This document shows, piece after piece, positions 1-8,800 of a stretch of 10,453 bases of DNA; position 1 is the first letter of the stretch, and each line of letters opens with the position of its first letter. Location: positions 1 through 10,453 of the forward strand of contig JAILQA010000373.1 in the NCBI GenBank assembly GCA_024699205.1. Reading direction: 5' to 3'. This stretch comes from Treponema sp. (GTDB taxonomy: Bacteria > Spirochaetota > Spirochaetia > Treponematales > Treponemataceae). The translations under genes were made by a program, and so were the position numbers. The notes below the pieces were generated by a model. It was not told the DNA's origin and did not search any database. It saw only the letters and a program-made list of their open reading frames with translations.

Positions 1-1434
1 CAAAATTGTAGTGATGATGATGCCCGGTGTTGGACTAAAGTGTAAAAGACCGCCACCCAGAATCATTTTGGCAATTGAGTTTGTAATTGCAATATTAAAG
101 GAATTGAAAATAGCCATGCAGATAAAGGCAAAAATAATTCCAGCCAGAGATGAAAGACTTGTCAAAATCACAGCTTCTGAATAAAAGAGCTTTTTAACAA
201 ACTTCTTTTCTGCGCCAATTGCCCGCATGGTTCCAATTTCGCTAGTTCGTTCAATTACAGAAACAACCATTGTGTTCATAATGATGATGAATACAACTAC
301 GGCAAGAATTATAATCAGAAGATTGAAAATAAAGCCAATTCCGTCAACTGTTCCCGAATAAGAAAAGGCTGCTTTTTTCCAGTCCATTGCCACTGCGTTC
401 AAGCCTTCTTCCTTAAAGCGCTTGTTCAACTCTGCGACAACTTTTTTATCTGCACGAGGATTTTCAAGCTTAGCGAGAACAAACTGCCAGGAACCATCAT
501 CTGTCTGATTCAGCTGGTCGCGTAAAGTTGTATCACCAAGAATACTGTCAAAATCATTTGAGGTTGCAAGGATGGAGGTATCGTCTTCAATGTCACCAAA
601 GAAATCGTCGTCGCCAAAAAGGTCATCCTCAGACATATCGGAAATTGAAAGGTCTACGCTGTCTGGCAGCTCCTGTGTAAAGGAAGAAGCATAAGTGAGC
701 TCTGCAAAAGAACGTGCAAGGCCCGGTTCGCAGTAAACTGTCTGGAACATTGCAGAATATTCATTTGCCGGCTTAAAGATTCCGACAACTTTTCCTTCGC
801 GAATAACTCCCCCCATACTGGCAAGAAGAACATCATCACCAAGGTTGAGAGGTTTATCCCAGCTTTTTTGGAAGCCTTCAATTACTCGTGTATCTACAAT
901 AATTTCATTGCTGCCAGGTGCCGGATATCGGCCCTCTATCATCTTCAAATCTGGGAAAAGCTCCCAAAAAGAGCCTTCTTCACCAGCAAAAAGCATGGAA
1001 ATTGGCAAATCCATAATTCCAAGATCTTTATCATCATCTGCAAGAACAGAAAAATCAATTTCGGCATCTTTAGAAAGAATTACCTGAGCTGAAATCAACT
1101 TTGACTGCTTTTTAATTCCTTCGGTTTCTGCAAGAATCTCTTCTATACGCTCAAGGTCGTTAAGAGCTGGAATCTGTGGGATTTCTCCACCAATATTTGT
1201 AGAATTAACGCCAAAAACATCAATAATGGTACCCTTTTCCGGAACAACCGAAATTGCAAGGTCACCGGTTATATTTGCCCTGAAATCTTTTTCAAGCCCG
1301 CGGTTTACGGATTCAAGGAAGGAGTTACCCATAACAACAATTGCTACGCCAAAAAGAATGAACATTGCAATGATGAGGGTTTTGGATTTATGCTCCTTTA
1401 GGTTCCGCAAGGCAAGTTTAATTATATCTTTCAT
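1..1434 (-). CDS. FtsX/MacB-type ABC transporter permease, C-terminus cut by window edge
   Basis: Inner-membrane subunit of an ABC transporter of the LolCE/MacB class, which moves lipoproteins or other envelope substrates rather than importing solutes. Reading 478 codons from the ATG at 1434 finds no stop before the window edge, so the C-terminus, including the expected fourth membrane helix, is missing. Visible layout: short cytosolic start, TM1 at about residues 20-38, a large extracytoplasmic domain at 39-363, TM2 at 365-391, then the FtsX-family signature ERTSEIGTMRAIGA (395-408), and TM3 at 422-446. The extracytoplasmic domain holds an acidic stretch at 268-285. The ATG lies 12 nt after the ATPase stop and is preceded by AGGGG (1444-1448), which overlaps that stop, so the two genes are surely co-transcribed. 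The substrate cannot be told; a lipoprotein-release role is an inference from family. Confidence 0.88.
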   Translation of the reverse strand, partial: MKDIIKLALRNLKEHKSKTLIIAMFILFGVAIVVMGNSFLESVNRGLEKDFRANITGDLAISVVPEKGTIIDVFGVNSTNIGGEIPQIPALNDLERIEEILAETEGIKKQSKLISAQVILSKDAEIDFSVLADDDKDLGIMDLPISMLFAGEEGSFWELFPDLKMIEGRYPAPGSNEIIVDTRVIEGFQKSWDKPLNLGDDVLLASMGGVIREGKVVGIFKPANEYSAMFQTVYCEPGLARSFAELTYASSFTQELPDSVDLSISDMSEDDLFGDDDFFGDIEDDTSILATSNDFDSILGDTTLRDQLNQTDDGSWQFVLAKLENPRADKKVVAELNKRFKEEGLNAVAMDWKKAAFSYSGTVDGIGFIFNLLIIILAVVVFIIIMNTMVVSVIERTSEIGTMRAIGAEKKFVKKLFYSEAVILTSLSSLAGIIFAFICMAIFNSFNIAITNSIAKMILGGGLLHFSPTPGIIITTIL

Positions 1435-1446
1435 TTTGCTGCACCC

Positions 1447-2289
1447 CTAAATCTTATAAACGTCTGAACCTTCTTTGTGCTCATCATTGGTAATCTGACC
1501 ATCCAGAAGATGAACAACGTGGTCGCACATTTCTACAATTCGAGAATCGTGGGTTGAGAAAATAAAGGTTGTCTGCAAATCAGGATCCTTGTTCAACGAT
1601 TTCATAAGACTCAAAATCTGCTCGGAGTTTTTAGAGTCAAGGTTTGCTGTAGGCTCATCGGCAAGAATTACAGGAGCTTTTGTAACAAGAGCACGGGCAA
1701 TTGCTACACGCTGACGCTGACCACCGGAAAGCTCGTTTGCCTTGTGATTTTTCCAATCGGTAAGACCAACTTTTTCCATAAGGAAAGCAATCCATTCTTC
1801 CTTTTGAGCCTTTGTAAAATCATCTACAGGACTGCGCGAATCAGGATTTTTAGAAGCAAGAATCAACGGGAATTCAATATTTTCATAAACATTCAAAACC
1901 GGAATAAGGTTGAAGGTCTGGAAAATAAAGCCCAAATGTGAACGACGAAGAGCTGTTATTCTTTTGTCCAGCTTTGGTGGAATTGAAGTGCGGACCTTCT
2001 TTTTTTTGTCCTCGTTTACACTTGAACTCCAGCGGGTATTTGTTGTTTCTGCATCTGCAAGATTTACACCCTCGTAAACATCTGTACCACCAATAATGAT
2101 TGAACCGCTCGTTGGAACATCAATCAAACCAATCATATTCAAAATTGTAGATTTACCAGAACCTGATGGACCGGAAATTGCGGCGAACTCTCCCTTTTCA
2201 ATATCAAAAGAAACTCCTTTTACCGCTTCAACTTTTTGTTTTCCCATAGGGTAAGCTTTGTGTACATCTCTCAAAGTAACAACAGACAA
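1447..2289 (-). CDS. ABC transporter ATP-binding protein, LolD/MacB family
   Basis: Cytosolic ATPase that powers the adjacent FtsX-type permease. The 280 residues carry all nucleotide-binding motifs: Walker A GPSGSGKST (40-48), Q-loop Gln124 in GFIFQTFN, signature LSGGQ (187-191), Walker B VILADEP (207-213) and switch His247. The order and the wording around the Q-loop and Walker B fit the LolD/MacB subfamily. The protein is longer than the usual 220-235 residues because of an extra segment at about 72-112, rich in Asn, Ser and Lys, between the N-terminal beta region and the Q-loop. The start is TTG at 2289, not ATG: it is chosen because a perfect AGGAGG lies 7 nt upstream and because the next residues match the family start. 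First gene of a two-gene unit with the permease. Role is secure at family level, substrate unknown. Confidence 0.93.
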   Translation of the reverse strand: MSVVTLRDVHKAYPMGKQKVEAVKGVSFDIEKGEFAAISGPSGSGKSTILNMIGLIDVPTSGSIIIGGTDVYEGVNLADAETTNTRWSSSVNEDKKKKVRTSIPPKLDKRITALRRSHLGFIFQTFNLIPVLNVYENIEFPLILASKNPDSRSPVDDFTKAQKEEWIAFLMEKVGLTDWKNHKANELSGGQRQRVAIARALVTKAPVILADEPTANLDSKNSEQILSLMKSLNKDPDLQTTFIFSTHDSRIVEMCDHVVHLLDGQITNDEHKEGSDVYKI

Positions 2290-2296
2290 AATATAA

Positions 2297-2302
2297 CCTC
2301 CT
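2297..2302 (-). promoter_or_regulatory. Ribosome binding site AGGAGG setting the TTG start
   Basis: A perfect AGGAGG, 7 nt before the TTG at 2287-2289. It is the strongest Shine-Dalgarno sequence in the window and is the main reason to accept a TTG start for the ATPase. Confidence 0.85.
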
Positions 2303-2457
2303 GATAAAATCCTTTTTCCGAGTTTATTAGTTTTTGATAAATTAAAGATAACAAAAATATATAATAATGGAAAGAAAAAAAAGACTTATAAGAATATAAC
2401 AGTTACATAGCAGCAAAATTGCACGTTTTCTGCAAAAAAAATGCACAAATTGCTGAT
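2303..2457. other. AT-rich intergenic region between divergent genes
   Basis: This is most of the 204-bp gap between the ABC ATPase and the methyltransferase. It must hold the ABC promoter, but several AT-rich hexamers compete and none has a convincing -35 partner, so I do not assign one. No ORF, RNA gene or strong hairpin is visible. A weak inverted pair, CAGCAA (2411-2416) and TTGCTG (2450-2455), is probably chance. Confidence 0.5.
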
Positions 2458-2486
2458 TTGAAGTAACTTTTCTTTTTCTGTATAAT
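2458..2486 (+). promoter_or_regulatory. Sigma70-type promoter of the methyltransferase gene
   Basis: TTGAAG (2458-2463) and a perfect TATAAT (2481-2486) are separated by exactly 17 nt. The start of transcription expected 7-8 nt after the -10 would be at 2493-2494, on the ATG itself, so the transcript would be leaderless or nearly so. No Shine-Dalgarno is present in the short space before the ATG. Confidence 0.72.
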
Positions 2487-2493
2487 ATATTAT

Positions 2494-3084
2494 ATGGAAG
2501 AAATCGCCGAAATCAAAACTTACGCAAAAAAAGAAGCCGTACCAATCATAAAGGACGAAACCCAGCAGTTCATTTGCGACCGGATTGAAGAAATTGCAAA
2601 AATAAAGCCGCAGGTTCATGTTCTGGAAATCGGTTCAGCAATAGGCTATTCTGCAATACAATTTGCCCGAACTGCAGAAAACGTTTTTGTTACCACCATA
2701 GAAATTGATATAGACCGCCACCTTAAAGCCCAGCAAAATGTAAGCGATTCAGGATTAAAAGATAGAATTACAACTATTTACGGCGATGCACTTGTTACCC
2801 AGATTGACGGTCAGTTTGACCTTATTTTTATAGATGCCGCAAAAGCCCAGTACATTAAGTTTTTTGAAAAATACAAGGAAAATCTCGCCGATGGTGGAAT
2901 CATAATCAGCGACAATCTATCCTTTCATGGAATGGTAGAAGATCTTTCACTTACTAACAATTACAGTACAAAAAAGCTGGTCAAAAAGATTCAAAAATAC
3001 ATTGAGTTTTTAAAGACAAATCCAGATTTTACAACCGAGTTTTTCAAATGCGGTGACGGGATTTCGGTCAGCAAGCGAGCCTAA
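2494..3084 (+). CDS. SAM-dependent O-methyltransferase, family 3 (COMT/TrmR-like)
   Basis: A 196-residue class I methyltransferase of the metal-dependent catechol-O-methyltransferase family. It shows the N-terminal family helix (AKKEAVPIIKDE, 11-22), SAM motif I VLEIGSAIGYSAI (43-55), the acidic Glu70 that would hold the SAM ribose, and the metal-binding set Asp114 (in FIDAAKAQY), Asp140 and Asn141. The C-terminal GDGISVSKR is also typical. Length is slightly below the usual 210-220 but all core parts are there. Bacterial members methylate catechols or, as in Bacillus TrmR (YrrM), 5-hydroxyuridine in tRNA; the sequence alone does not decide. The ATG chosen fits the family N-terminus and sits 7 nt after a TATAAT box, without an RBS. 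The gene is alone on the plus strand between two minus-strand operons, so no pathway can be read from context. Confidence 0.9.
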   Translation: MEEIAEIKTYAKKEAVPIIKDETQQFICDRIEEIAKIKPQVHVLEIGSAIGYSAIQFARTAENVFVTTIEIDIDRHLKAQQNVSDSGLKDRITTIYGDALVTQIDGQFDLIFIDAAKAQYIKFFEKYKENLADGGIIISDNLSFHGMVEDLSLTNNYSTKKLVKKIQKYIEFLKTNPDFTTEFFKCGDGISVSKRA

Positions 3085-3087
3085 ACT

Positions 3088-4476
3088 TTATTCTACCAGA
3101 GCCTTAATAGTCAAACAGGCAACTGATCTGGTAAGCGACTGTCTTTCCTTTTCTATAAGCTGATTGCAGCGGTCAATTTTGGCGTTGAGAACATCGGTTT
3201 CGGAACCATAACCCGACTGAAAAATTGTTTCCTTCTGCTTTATTTTAGAATCCGCGGCCTCAAGCTTAAGCTCCTGATACTCAATCTTCATAGTGCATAC
3301 ATCGACCGTATTCCACTGCTTGTTCAAGGTCTGCTTAATTGTAGAACGGGCATCCAGCTGATTAATATCCGCAACTTTAGCTTCACTAATTTTTCGCGAA
3401 ACATCGTTAAGTTTTTTGCCCCCATCCCAAATTGTTGTTTTTATTCCCAGCGAAACATTAAGCGAATAATCATCCTTACGCCGCCAGTTTGGTTCAGTAA
3501 AAGGAAAACGGGAACCACCGTAACCAGCCGAAGCCTGCAAAGCTAAATCGGGCTTCCAGTTAACATAACCGCGGGCAATTTTTTCTGCGAGCTCATTCAC
3601 ATTTTTCAACTGGCTAAGCATTTTTATAGAAAGCTGCTGTCCTGATAAAGCCCTTTCTTCAGCTTCAGCCCTATTCAAAGCCATAATCGCTGCAAGTTCA
3701 ACTTCATCAACCGCATAATCTATATTGCCCCTTGTAAGTCCCTCAAGCCCACAAGTCCGCTCCAACTCCAAAAACTGATTTTTAATCTGTTCCGCAATAT
3801 CCTGCTGGGCAATTTCCAGTTCCTTGGCCTGAATTCTTGCCTCCACAACATCCTGATGCAGCAGCATACCAGATTTTTCCGCATTTTCGCTGGTTTCAAC
3901 AAGCCTCTGGGCAAAAACTTTTTCTTCCTCAAGAATCTCAACAATCTTCTGTAAATAGTATAAACTAACAAGTCGGATTTCCAGCTCCGTTTCCTTCTGC
4001 TGCAGCTGAGATTCAATTTGGGTCTGCTTAATTTCTACAACCTGCTTGTAAAGCTTAACCGCATTTTCCAGCTTGCCCCAGGTAAAAAGTGGCTGAGTTA
4101 ATGAAAGCTGAAAATTATAGAGAGTATTTTCCATTCCATCATAAATCTTTATACTCTGCCCCGAAGAAACAGGTCTTACTCCACTAGTACCAAGAACTTC
4201 ACCCCATTGAATAGAATTTAAAACATCATCCACATTCAGATAAATTGCGTCCACGGGCGGATTAAGCATATAAGTTCCACTCACCTGTAAATCAATGCTT
4301 GGTCCTAACCCCGCCTTTGCATCTTTTAAATCCAGCTTTGCCTGCTCATATTCCTGATTCAATTTTAAAAGCTCAGGATTATTCTGCAGCAGTAAAGCCT
4401 TTAATTCATCCAAAGTGTAGGAAAAAAGCGGAAAAGAAAAGATTAAAAATGTTACAATCAAAAAAAAGCGTTTCAT
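3088..4476 (-). CDS. TolC-like outer-membrane efflux protein
   Basis: Outer-membrane channel of a tripartite efflux pump. The 462 residues start with a clear signal peptide (MKRFFLIVTFLIFSFPLFS, cut near residue 19), followed by two TolC-type halves. Each half has long amphipathic helices with heptad-like Leu/Gln/Glu spacing (about 141-245 and 355-455) and a beta segment: LTQPLFTWGKLENAV (126-140) in the first half and TIWDGGKKLNDV (348-359) in the second. The late motif SGYGSETDVLNAK (421-433) is typical of the family. Length is normal. It is the last gene of the efflux operon; its ATG is only 5 nt after the lipoprotein stop and has no visible Shine-Dalgarno, so translation is probably coupled. 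Its stop is 3 nt from that of the convergent methyltransferase, and I see no terminator hairpin there. Confidence 0.93.
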   Translation of the reverse strand: MKRFFLIVTFLIFSFPLFSYTLDELKALLLQNNPELLKLNQEYEQAKLDLKDAKAGLGPSIDLQVSGTYMLNPPVDAIYLNVDDVLNSIQWGEVLGTSGVRPVSSGQSIKIYDGMENTLYNFQLSLTQPLFTWGKLENAVKLYKQVVEIKQTQIESQLQQKETELEIRLVSLYYLQKIVEILEEEKVFAQRLVETSENAEKSGMLLHQDVVEARIQAKELEIAQQDIAEQIKNQFLELERTCGLEGLTRGNIDYAVDEVELAAIMALNRAEAEERALSGQQLSIKMLSQLKNVNELAEKIARGYVNWKPDLALQASAGYGGSRFPFTEPNWRRKDDYSLNVSLGIKTTIWDGGKKLNDVSRKISEAKVADINQLDARSTIKQTLNKQWNTVDVCTMKIEYQELKLEAADSKIKQKETIFQSGYGSETDVLNAKIDRCNQLIEKERQSLTRSVACLTIKALVE

Positions 4477-4481
4477 AAAAA

Positions 4482-5732
4482 CTAATTAATCGTTAAAACC
4501 TCACTGTCCTTATCACTACGCAGAAGAAACTCTTTTAATACCGTCCCATCTTCCTTTTGCAGTTGAACCTTAGTACTTGAATATCGCCCGGTATAAGAAG
4601 AATCCATCCAAAAATGACTGCTTCCACCAAGACCACTAAAATAACCATGAGTCTGATTTCCGTTGTTGCCTCGGGCTTGAGTTGTAGTATAGGTTTCTCC
4701 ATAATCCACAGTAAAAGCCCCGTCTGCATCAACTCCCTTTAAGAAAAGATGAATACCATCGCTTTCTGCACTGCTTGTATCACCTACAGTTCCGCTAACA
4801 GCCGGCAGTGCGTGTTTTATTGATTTTCCATAAAAATTAAAGGTATAGGGACTGTTGAGTACACTTCTTTCAACTCCTTTTTTGCCTTCGCCATAACCAA
4901 TTTCATTTGTATAAAAGGAATAGTCGCCGTCCTCCTGACCATTTTTGCAACCCTTCCATTCAACAAAATCGGCTTCTCTTGCCTGATAATAATTTACAAA
5001 AACCGTCGGTGTATTTTCAATTCCAGTGTTTGTATAAGTTGAAAGACCCGAAACTCCTTCCTCTGTTTTATAGCGTGGATAGCGAATTGTAAGACTTCCA
5101 GAACCAGTGATTGTCTGTGAATAAACTTTATCTGCAAGATCAGAAGCTGTATCTGTATTCTGAGGAACGGTTACCTCCACAAAAACAGGCTGATTTGTCT
5201 GCTCCTGATTTTTTGCATCTATAAAGTTCAGAGTGATTGAAGTTCGCTTTACAATTGAAGTCATTTCTGTGACAGAATAATCAGAAGAATTGTCCGACAT
5301 TATTATTCTTTCTTCCTTCTGGCAGCCGTAATCTTCATGATAAAAAATCAAATAGATTTTTGTATAGTCAGCATCCTTACCAAAAGAAGATTTAAAAGCA
5401 TTTTCTTTCCATATAAGTTTACTGATTGACCAGCTGCCATCGTTTCCTGTAGATGTATGACCATAATATTCTGCTTGCGGACTAAAGGGCTGAGCTTTTG
5501 TTCCCTTAGACCAACGATTGTAATCTACATCACGATCAGAACTGCTTGTATAGGCATAAATATCAACATTTGCAATTCCAGTTTTAGGATTCGCATTTGA
5601 TTCTGCATCTACAACTGTGCCACCTGTTCCACCACTGAACACACTGTAACAAGCAGTAAATGCAATACAAGCAAAAATTACACAGCTAACACAAAGCAGA
5701 GCCTTTAATTTTTTCAAAAAAAACTTAATCAT
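4482..5732 (-). CDS. Probable lipoprotein with carboxypeptidase-regulatory-like beta domain, function unknown
   Basis: I do not recognise a named family for the whole 416 residues. The N-terminus has a Lys-rich start, a hydrophobic stretch (11-27) and a Cys at 28 in AFTAC, which reads as a relaxed spirochaete-style lipobox. The mature protein begins with a Ser/Gly linker (29-38), then GTVVDAES (38-45), GIANVDIYAY (52-61) and STGNDGSWSISKL (94-106). This is the pattern of a carboxypeptidase regulatory-like beta-sandwich, usually found on surface or secreted proteins. The rest is rich in Ser, Thr, Tyr and Gly with alternating beta-like strands and no catalytic motif. GAGG lies 7 nt before the ATG. 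It sits between the RND pump and the TolC gene, which suggests an envelope role linked to efflux, but this is only context. A cell-surface lipoprotein carried along in the operon is the alternative. Confidence 0.8.
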   Translation of the reverse strand: MIKFFLKKLKALLCVSCVIFACIAFTACYSVFSGGTGGTVVDAESNANPKTGIANVDIYAYTSSSDRDVDYNRWSKGTKAQPFSPQAEYYGHTSTGNDGSWSISKLIWKENAFKSSFGKDADYTKIYLIFYHEDYGCQKEERIIMSDNSSDYSVTEMTSIVKRTSITLNFIDAKNQEQTNQPVFVEVTVPQNTDTASDLADKVYSQTITGSGSLTIRYPRYKTEEGVSGLSTYTNTGIENTPTVFVNYYQAREADFVEWKGCKNGQEDGDYSFYTNEIGYGEGKKGVERSVLNSPYTFNFYGKSIKHALPAVSGTVGDTSSAESDGIHLFLKGVDADGAFTVDYGETYTTTQARGNNGNQTHGYFSGLGGSSHFWMDSSYTGRYSSTKVQLQKEDGTVLKEFLLRSDKDSEVLTIN

Positions 5733-5756
5733 AATCCTTCCTCAAAATCTTATAAT

Positions 5757-5820
5757 GTCATTGTCGGACTTGATCCGACAATCTGTTTTAGAAGATTCCC
5801 TTGTCAAGCACGAGAATGAC
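5757..5820. repeat. 64-bp palindromic REP/MITE-like repeat
   Basis: Two 28-bp arms (5757-5784 and 5793-5820) are inverted copies with 20 of 28 positions identical, around an 8-bp centre. Each begins GTCATT, contains CTTGA and ends AATCT. Each arm is also a hairpin of its own: the left arm is a perfect 9-bp stem (ATTGTCGGA, loop of 5, TCCGACAAT; 5760-5782), the right arm an imperfect one (5795-5817). It covers the last codons and stop of the RND gene, and most of the gap before the lipoprotein gene. The sequence resembles short palindromic intergenic repeats that I recall from Treponema and other bacterial genomes; that link is from memory. It is not a good intrinsic terminator, as no T-run follows the stem on the minus strand. 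Confidence 0.82.
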
Positions 5821-8800
5821 GTCTCTTTTTCTTTAGTACCCTTTTTTCTGTCATATAATATAAAACCGGAATTAAAATCAAAGTAATTAAAGTAGAAGTT
5901 AAAAGTCCACCAACAATTGCCTGTCCCATTGGTGCATAAAGTTCCGTTCCTTCACCCTTGCTTACCGCCATTGGAATATCGCCCAAAAGGGTTGTAAGAG
6001 TTGTAATTAAAATTGGCTTTATTCTGGAAGCAGAACCATCTACCACACTGCCCCGCAAGAGCTTGTCTTCTTCATCCTCAGAAAGAGAAACTGTCCATTC
6101 ACCATCTTTATTCTGCTTACCTTTTTCCATTGCAATTTCAAGTCGCCTTTGTCTGCGGATTTGATTAATATAATCCACCAGAATAATTCCGTTATTTACA
6201 ACTACACCCGCCAGAGAAATAAGTCCAAGCAGAGAAAGAAGATTTAAAGTTGAACCAAAAATCAAAAGTCCAGCGGCAACTCCAATAAAACAGAAAGGAA
6301 TAGAAAACATAATAAGCAAAGGCTGACGGAAGCGTTCAAACTGAATTACCATAACTACATAAACCAGGAAGACTGCTATAAGAAGTGCAAGCGCCATCGG
6401 CTTTACCATATCGCCAATCATAGCCATAACACCACCGGCCTTACTGCTTACTCCATTTGGCAAAGGATTTTTAGCAAGGTATTCATTCACACGGCGGCTT
6501 ACATTTGCGGTATTTTCACTTGTCAACGTTGCAGTAACTGTAATCTTTTTTGCCCTGTCGGAATGGTTGATTTGCGAAATTGATTTTTCTACCTTTACAT
6601 CGCTAAGATTTGCAAAGGAAACATTCTGCTTATTCTGGGTGATTATATGAATATTATTGATTGTATCTGGAGAAATGTTCTGGTCTGCAATATTAGAAGA
6701 AAGTCTGATATTATAACGCTTTCCACTCTTCTCATCCTTATAGCGACCAGCATCCATTCCCTGAAAAAGGATTGCACTTGTAATTCCGGCTTCATAGCTT
6801 GTAATTCCAAGGCTGCTCAAATACTCCTGACTCATATCGATTATCATTGTTGAAGTGTCAAAATCGGTATCAAGGCGGGCAGTAACAACCTCAGGATCAT
6901 TTTCAAGGAACTTTTTAACACCGCTTGCAGTTTGATAAAGAGTATTCAAATCTTCGGAAATAAGGGTAAGTCCGTAACCTCCACCATCGGTTACATAGCC
7001 CATAAGCTTGTCAAAACCACCATTCTGAACCGAAACCTTTGAATCCGGTAGAACTGCACTCCAGATTTCCTGCATCTGGAACATAATATCGTGGACATCT
7101 CTCTTACGCTGGTCAACTGGAAGTAAAACTACGTGAGCATAGGCACATTCAGCTGTAGTCGTTCCAAAACCACCTTTATTCTGGCTCTGACCAATGTAAT
7201 AAACTACCGACTGCATTTCGGGTACATATTTTTTCATCAATTTTTGGGCAACTTCAATTTTACTTCGGGTCTGCTCAATACTTGTTCCTATTGGAAACTC
7301 TGCCTCAATATAAAAATCACCGTTATCGGTAGAAGGAATGAAGGCAATTCCAAGGCGGACTGTGATAAAGCCGGAAAAAATCAAAAGGAAAAGAGCAAAC
7401 ACAATTACAAAGGTTTTATTATTCAGTGCAAGATTAAGTGCCTTGTCGTAAAAGTTTTCAATTTTCTTCATTGCAAGGTCAAACTTACGCGGCTTAGCAC
7501 GAACTTTTGGGCCAGAATCTTTTAAAATCAGTTTTAAAAGATAAGGCACAACAATAACTGCAACAAAAAAGGAAGCAAAAATGGCAAGGATGATTGCAAT
7601 TGAAACATCGTGTAAAATCTGACCAATCAAACCATTCAAAAGAGCAATTGGAATAAATACAACCATTGTTGTTGCGGCCGAGGCAAGAATACTGGCAGAA
7701 ACTTCATCCCAGCCCTTATAGATTGACTGACTAACGGTATATTTAAGCTCACCGCTTTTACTGTCGCGTTCACCATAATAGCGGTAAATCTGTTCCAGCA
7801 TTACCGAAGAGCCGTCTACAACCATTCCAAGCGAAATTACAAGACCGGAAAGGCTCATAAGATTCAGGGAAACATCAAAGAGCTTTAAGCCGATTAAAGC
7901 AAAAAGAATACAAAGGGGAATTGAAATTGAAATTACAAGGGTAGCCCGCCAGTCTGCCATAAAAAGCAGGATTACAAGAATTGCAAAAATTACCCCCATA
8001 ATTCCAGAACGTAAAACAGTTGTAAGGGAAGATTTTACAGAACGGCTGTCGTCCGAAATTATATGGAATTGAACTGCTCTACCTGTTTCCTTTTCTGCCT
8101 GAGCAAGTACCTTTTTTACGTTTTTAATAATTCCAACTGTATCGCCATCAAGACGTTTGCGGATATTTACTATTACAATTGGATTATCGCCATCGTGTAC
8201 ATAATAATTATGTTCTGGATGAACCAGCTCAACTTTAGCAATGTCCTGAATGCGGATTATGTTTGAGCCATCAGCGACTCCAACCGGCAGATTTTTGATG
8301 TCGTCTATAGAATCAAAGGAGCCGGAATATCTAACCTGAATGTCGCGGTTTTCAAAAGAAGCATTGCCCAAAGGAAGCGTAACATTTCCATAATTCAAAA
8401 CCTGAAAAACTGAAGCAACAGATATTCCATGGGAAGTAAGTTCATCAATATTAATTTTAACAGAAAGCTCCAGCTCTTCACCACCTTCTATGCTGATTTC
8501 AGAAACTCCATCAATCTGGGTAAGGCGGGACATAAGTTCATCATTCAAATAACCGGTGATTCGTTCCGTATCATTACCGGCTGTAACTGCAAAGGAAATG
8601 ATTGGAACCATATTCATACCGCCAACAATTGCAACCGGGCTTCCAGAGATTCCTTCCGGTAATTTGTCTTTAAGCTGAGTGATTCTATAGCGGAGCTCTT
8701 CAATCTGGTCGTTTACGTCATAGCCGTCCTGGTAGGTTATGGTAATCATACAGAAGGAATTGTAGGAAGAACTGTCTATTGCCTTAAAATGCGGAACTGT

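Noticed and set aside
2411..2455. Inverted CAGCAA/TTGCTG pair and TGCAC repeats in the intergenic gap
   Set aside because: Only 6 bp matched over a long A-rich loop; expected by chance in such AT-rich DNA and no regulator is nearby.
3720..4016. 98-codon minus-strand ORF in another frame within the TolC gene
   Set aside because: Overlaps the TolC coiled-coil region in a different frame; Arg/Leu/Trp-rich composition is typical of an alternate-frame shadow.
5744..5756. TATAAG as a possible -10 for the lipoprotein gene just outside the palindrome
   Set aside because: No -35 at a proper distance; the TTGTCG inside the repeat would leave a 21-nt spacer. Operon read-through explains expression.
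5757..5820. Intrinsic terminator at the end of the pump gene
   Set aside because: Stems are present, but there is no T-run after either stem on the minus strand, and the lipoprotein and TolC genes follow closely.
7133..7525. 130-codon plus-strand ORF opposite the RND pump
   Set aside because: Antisense to a clear 1070-residue gene; composition is that of a frame shadow, with no domain and no RBS or promoter.
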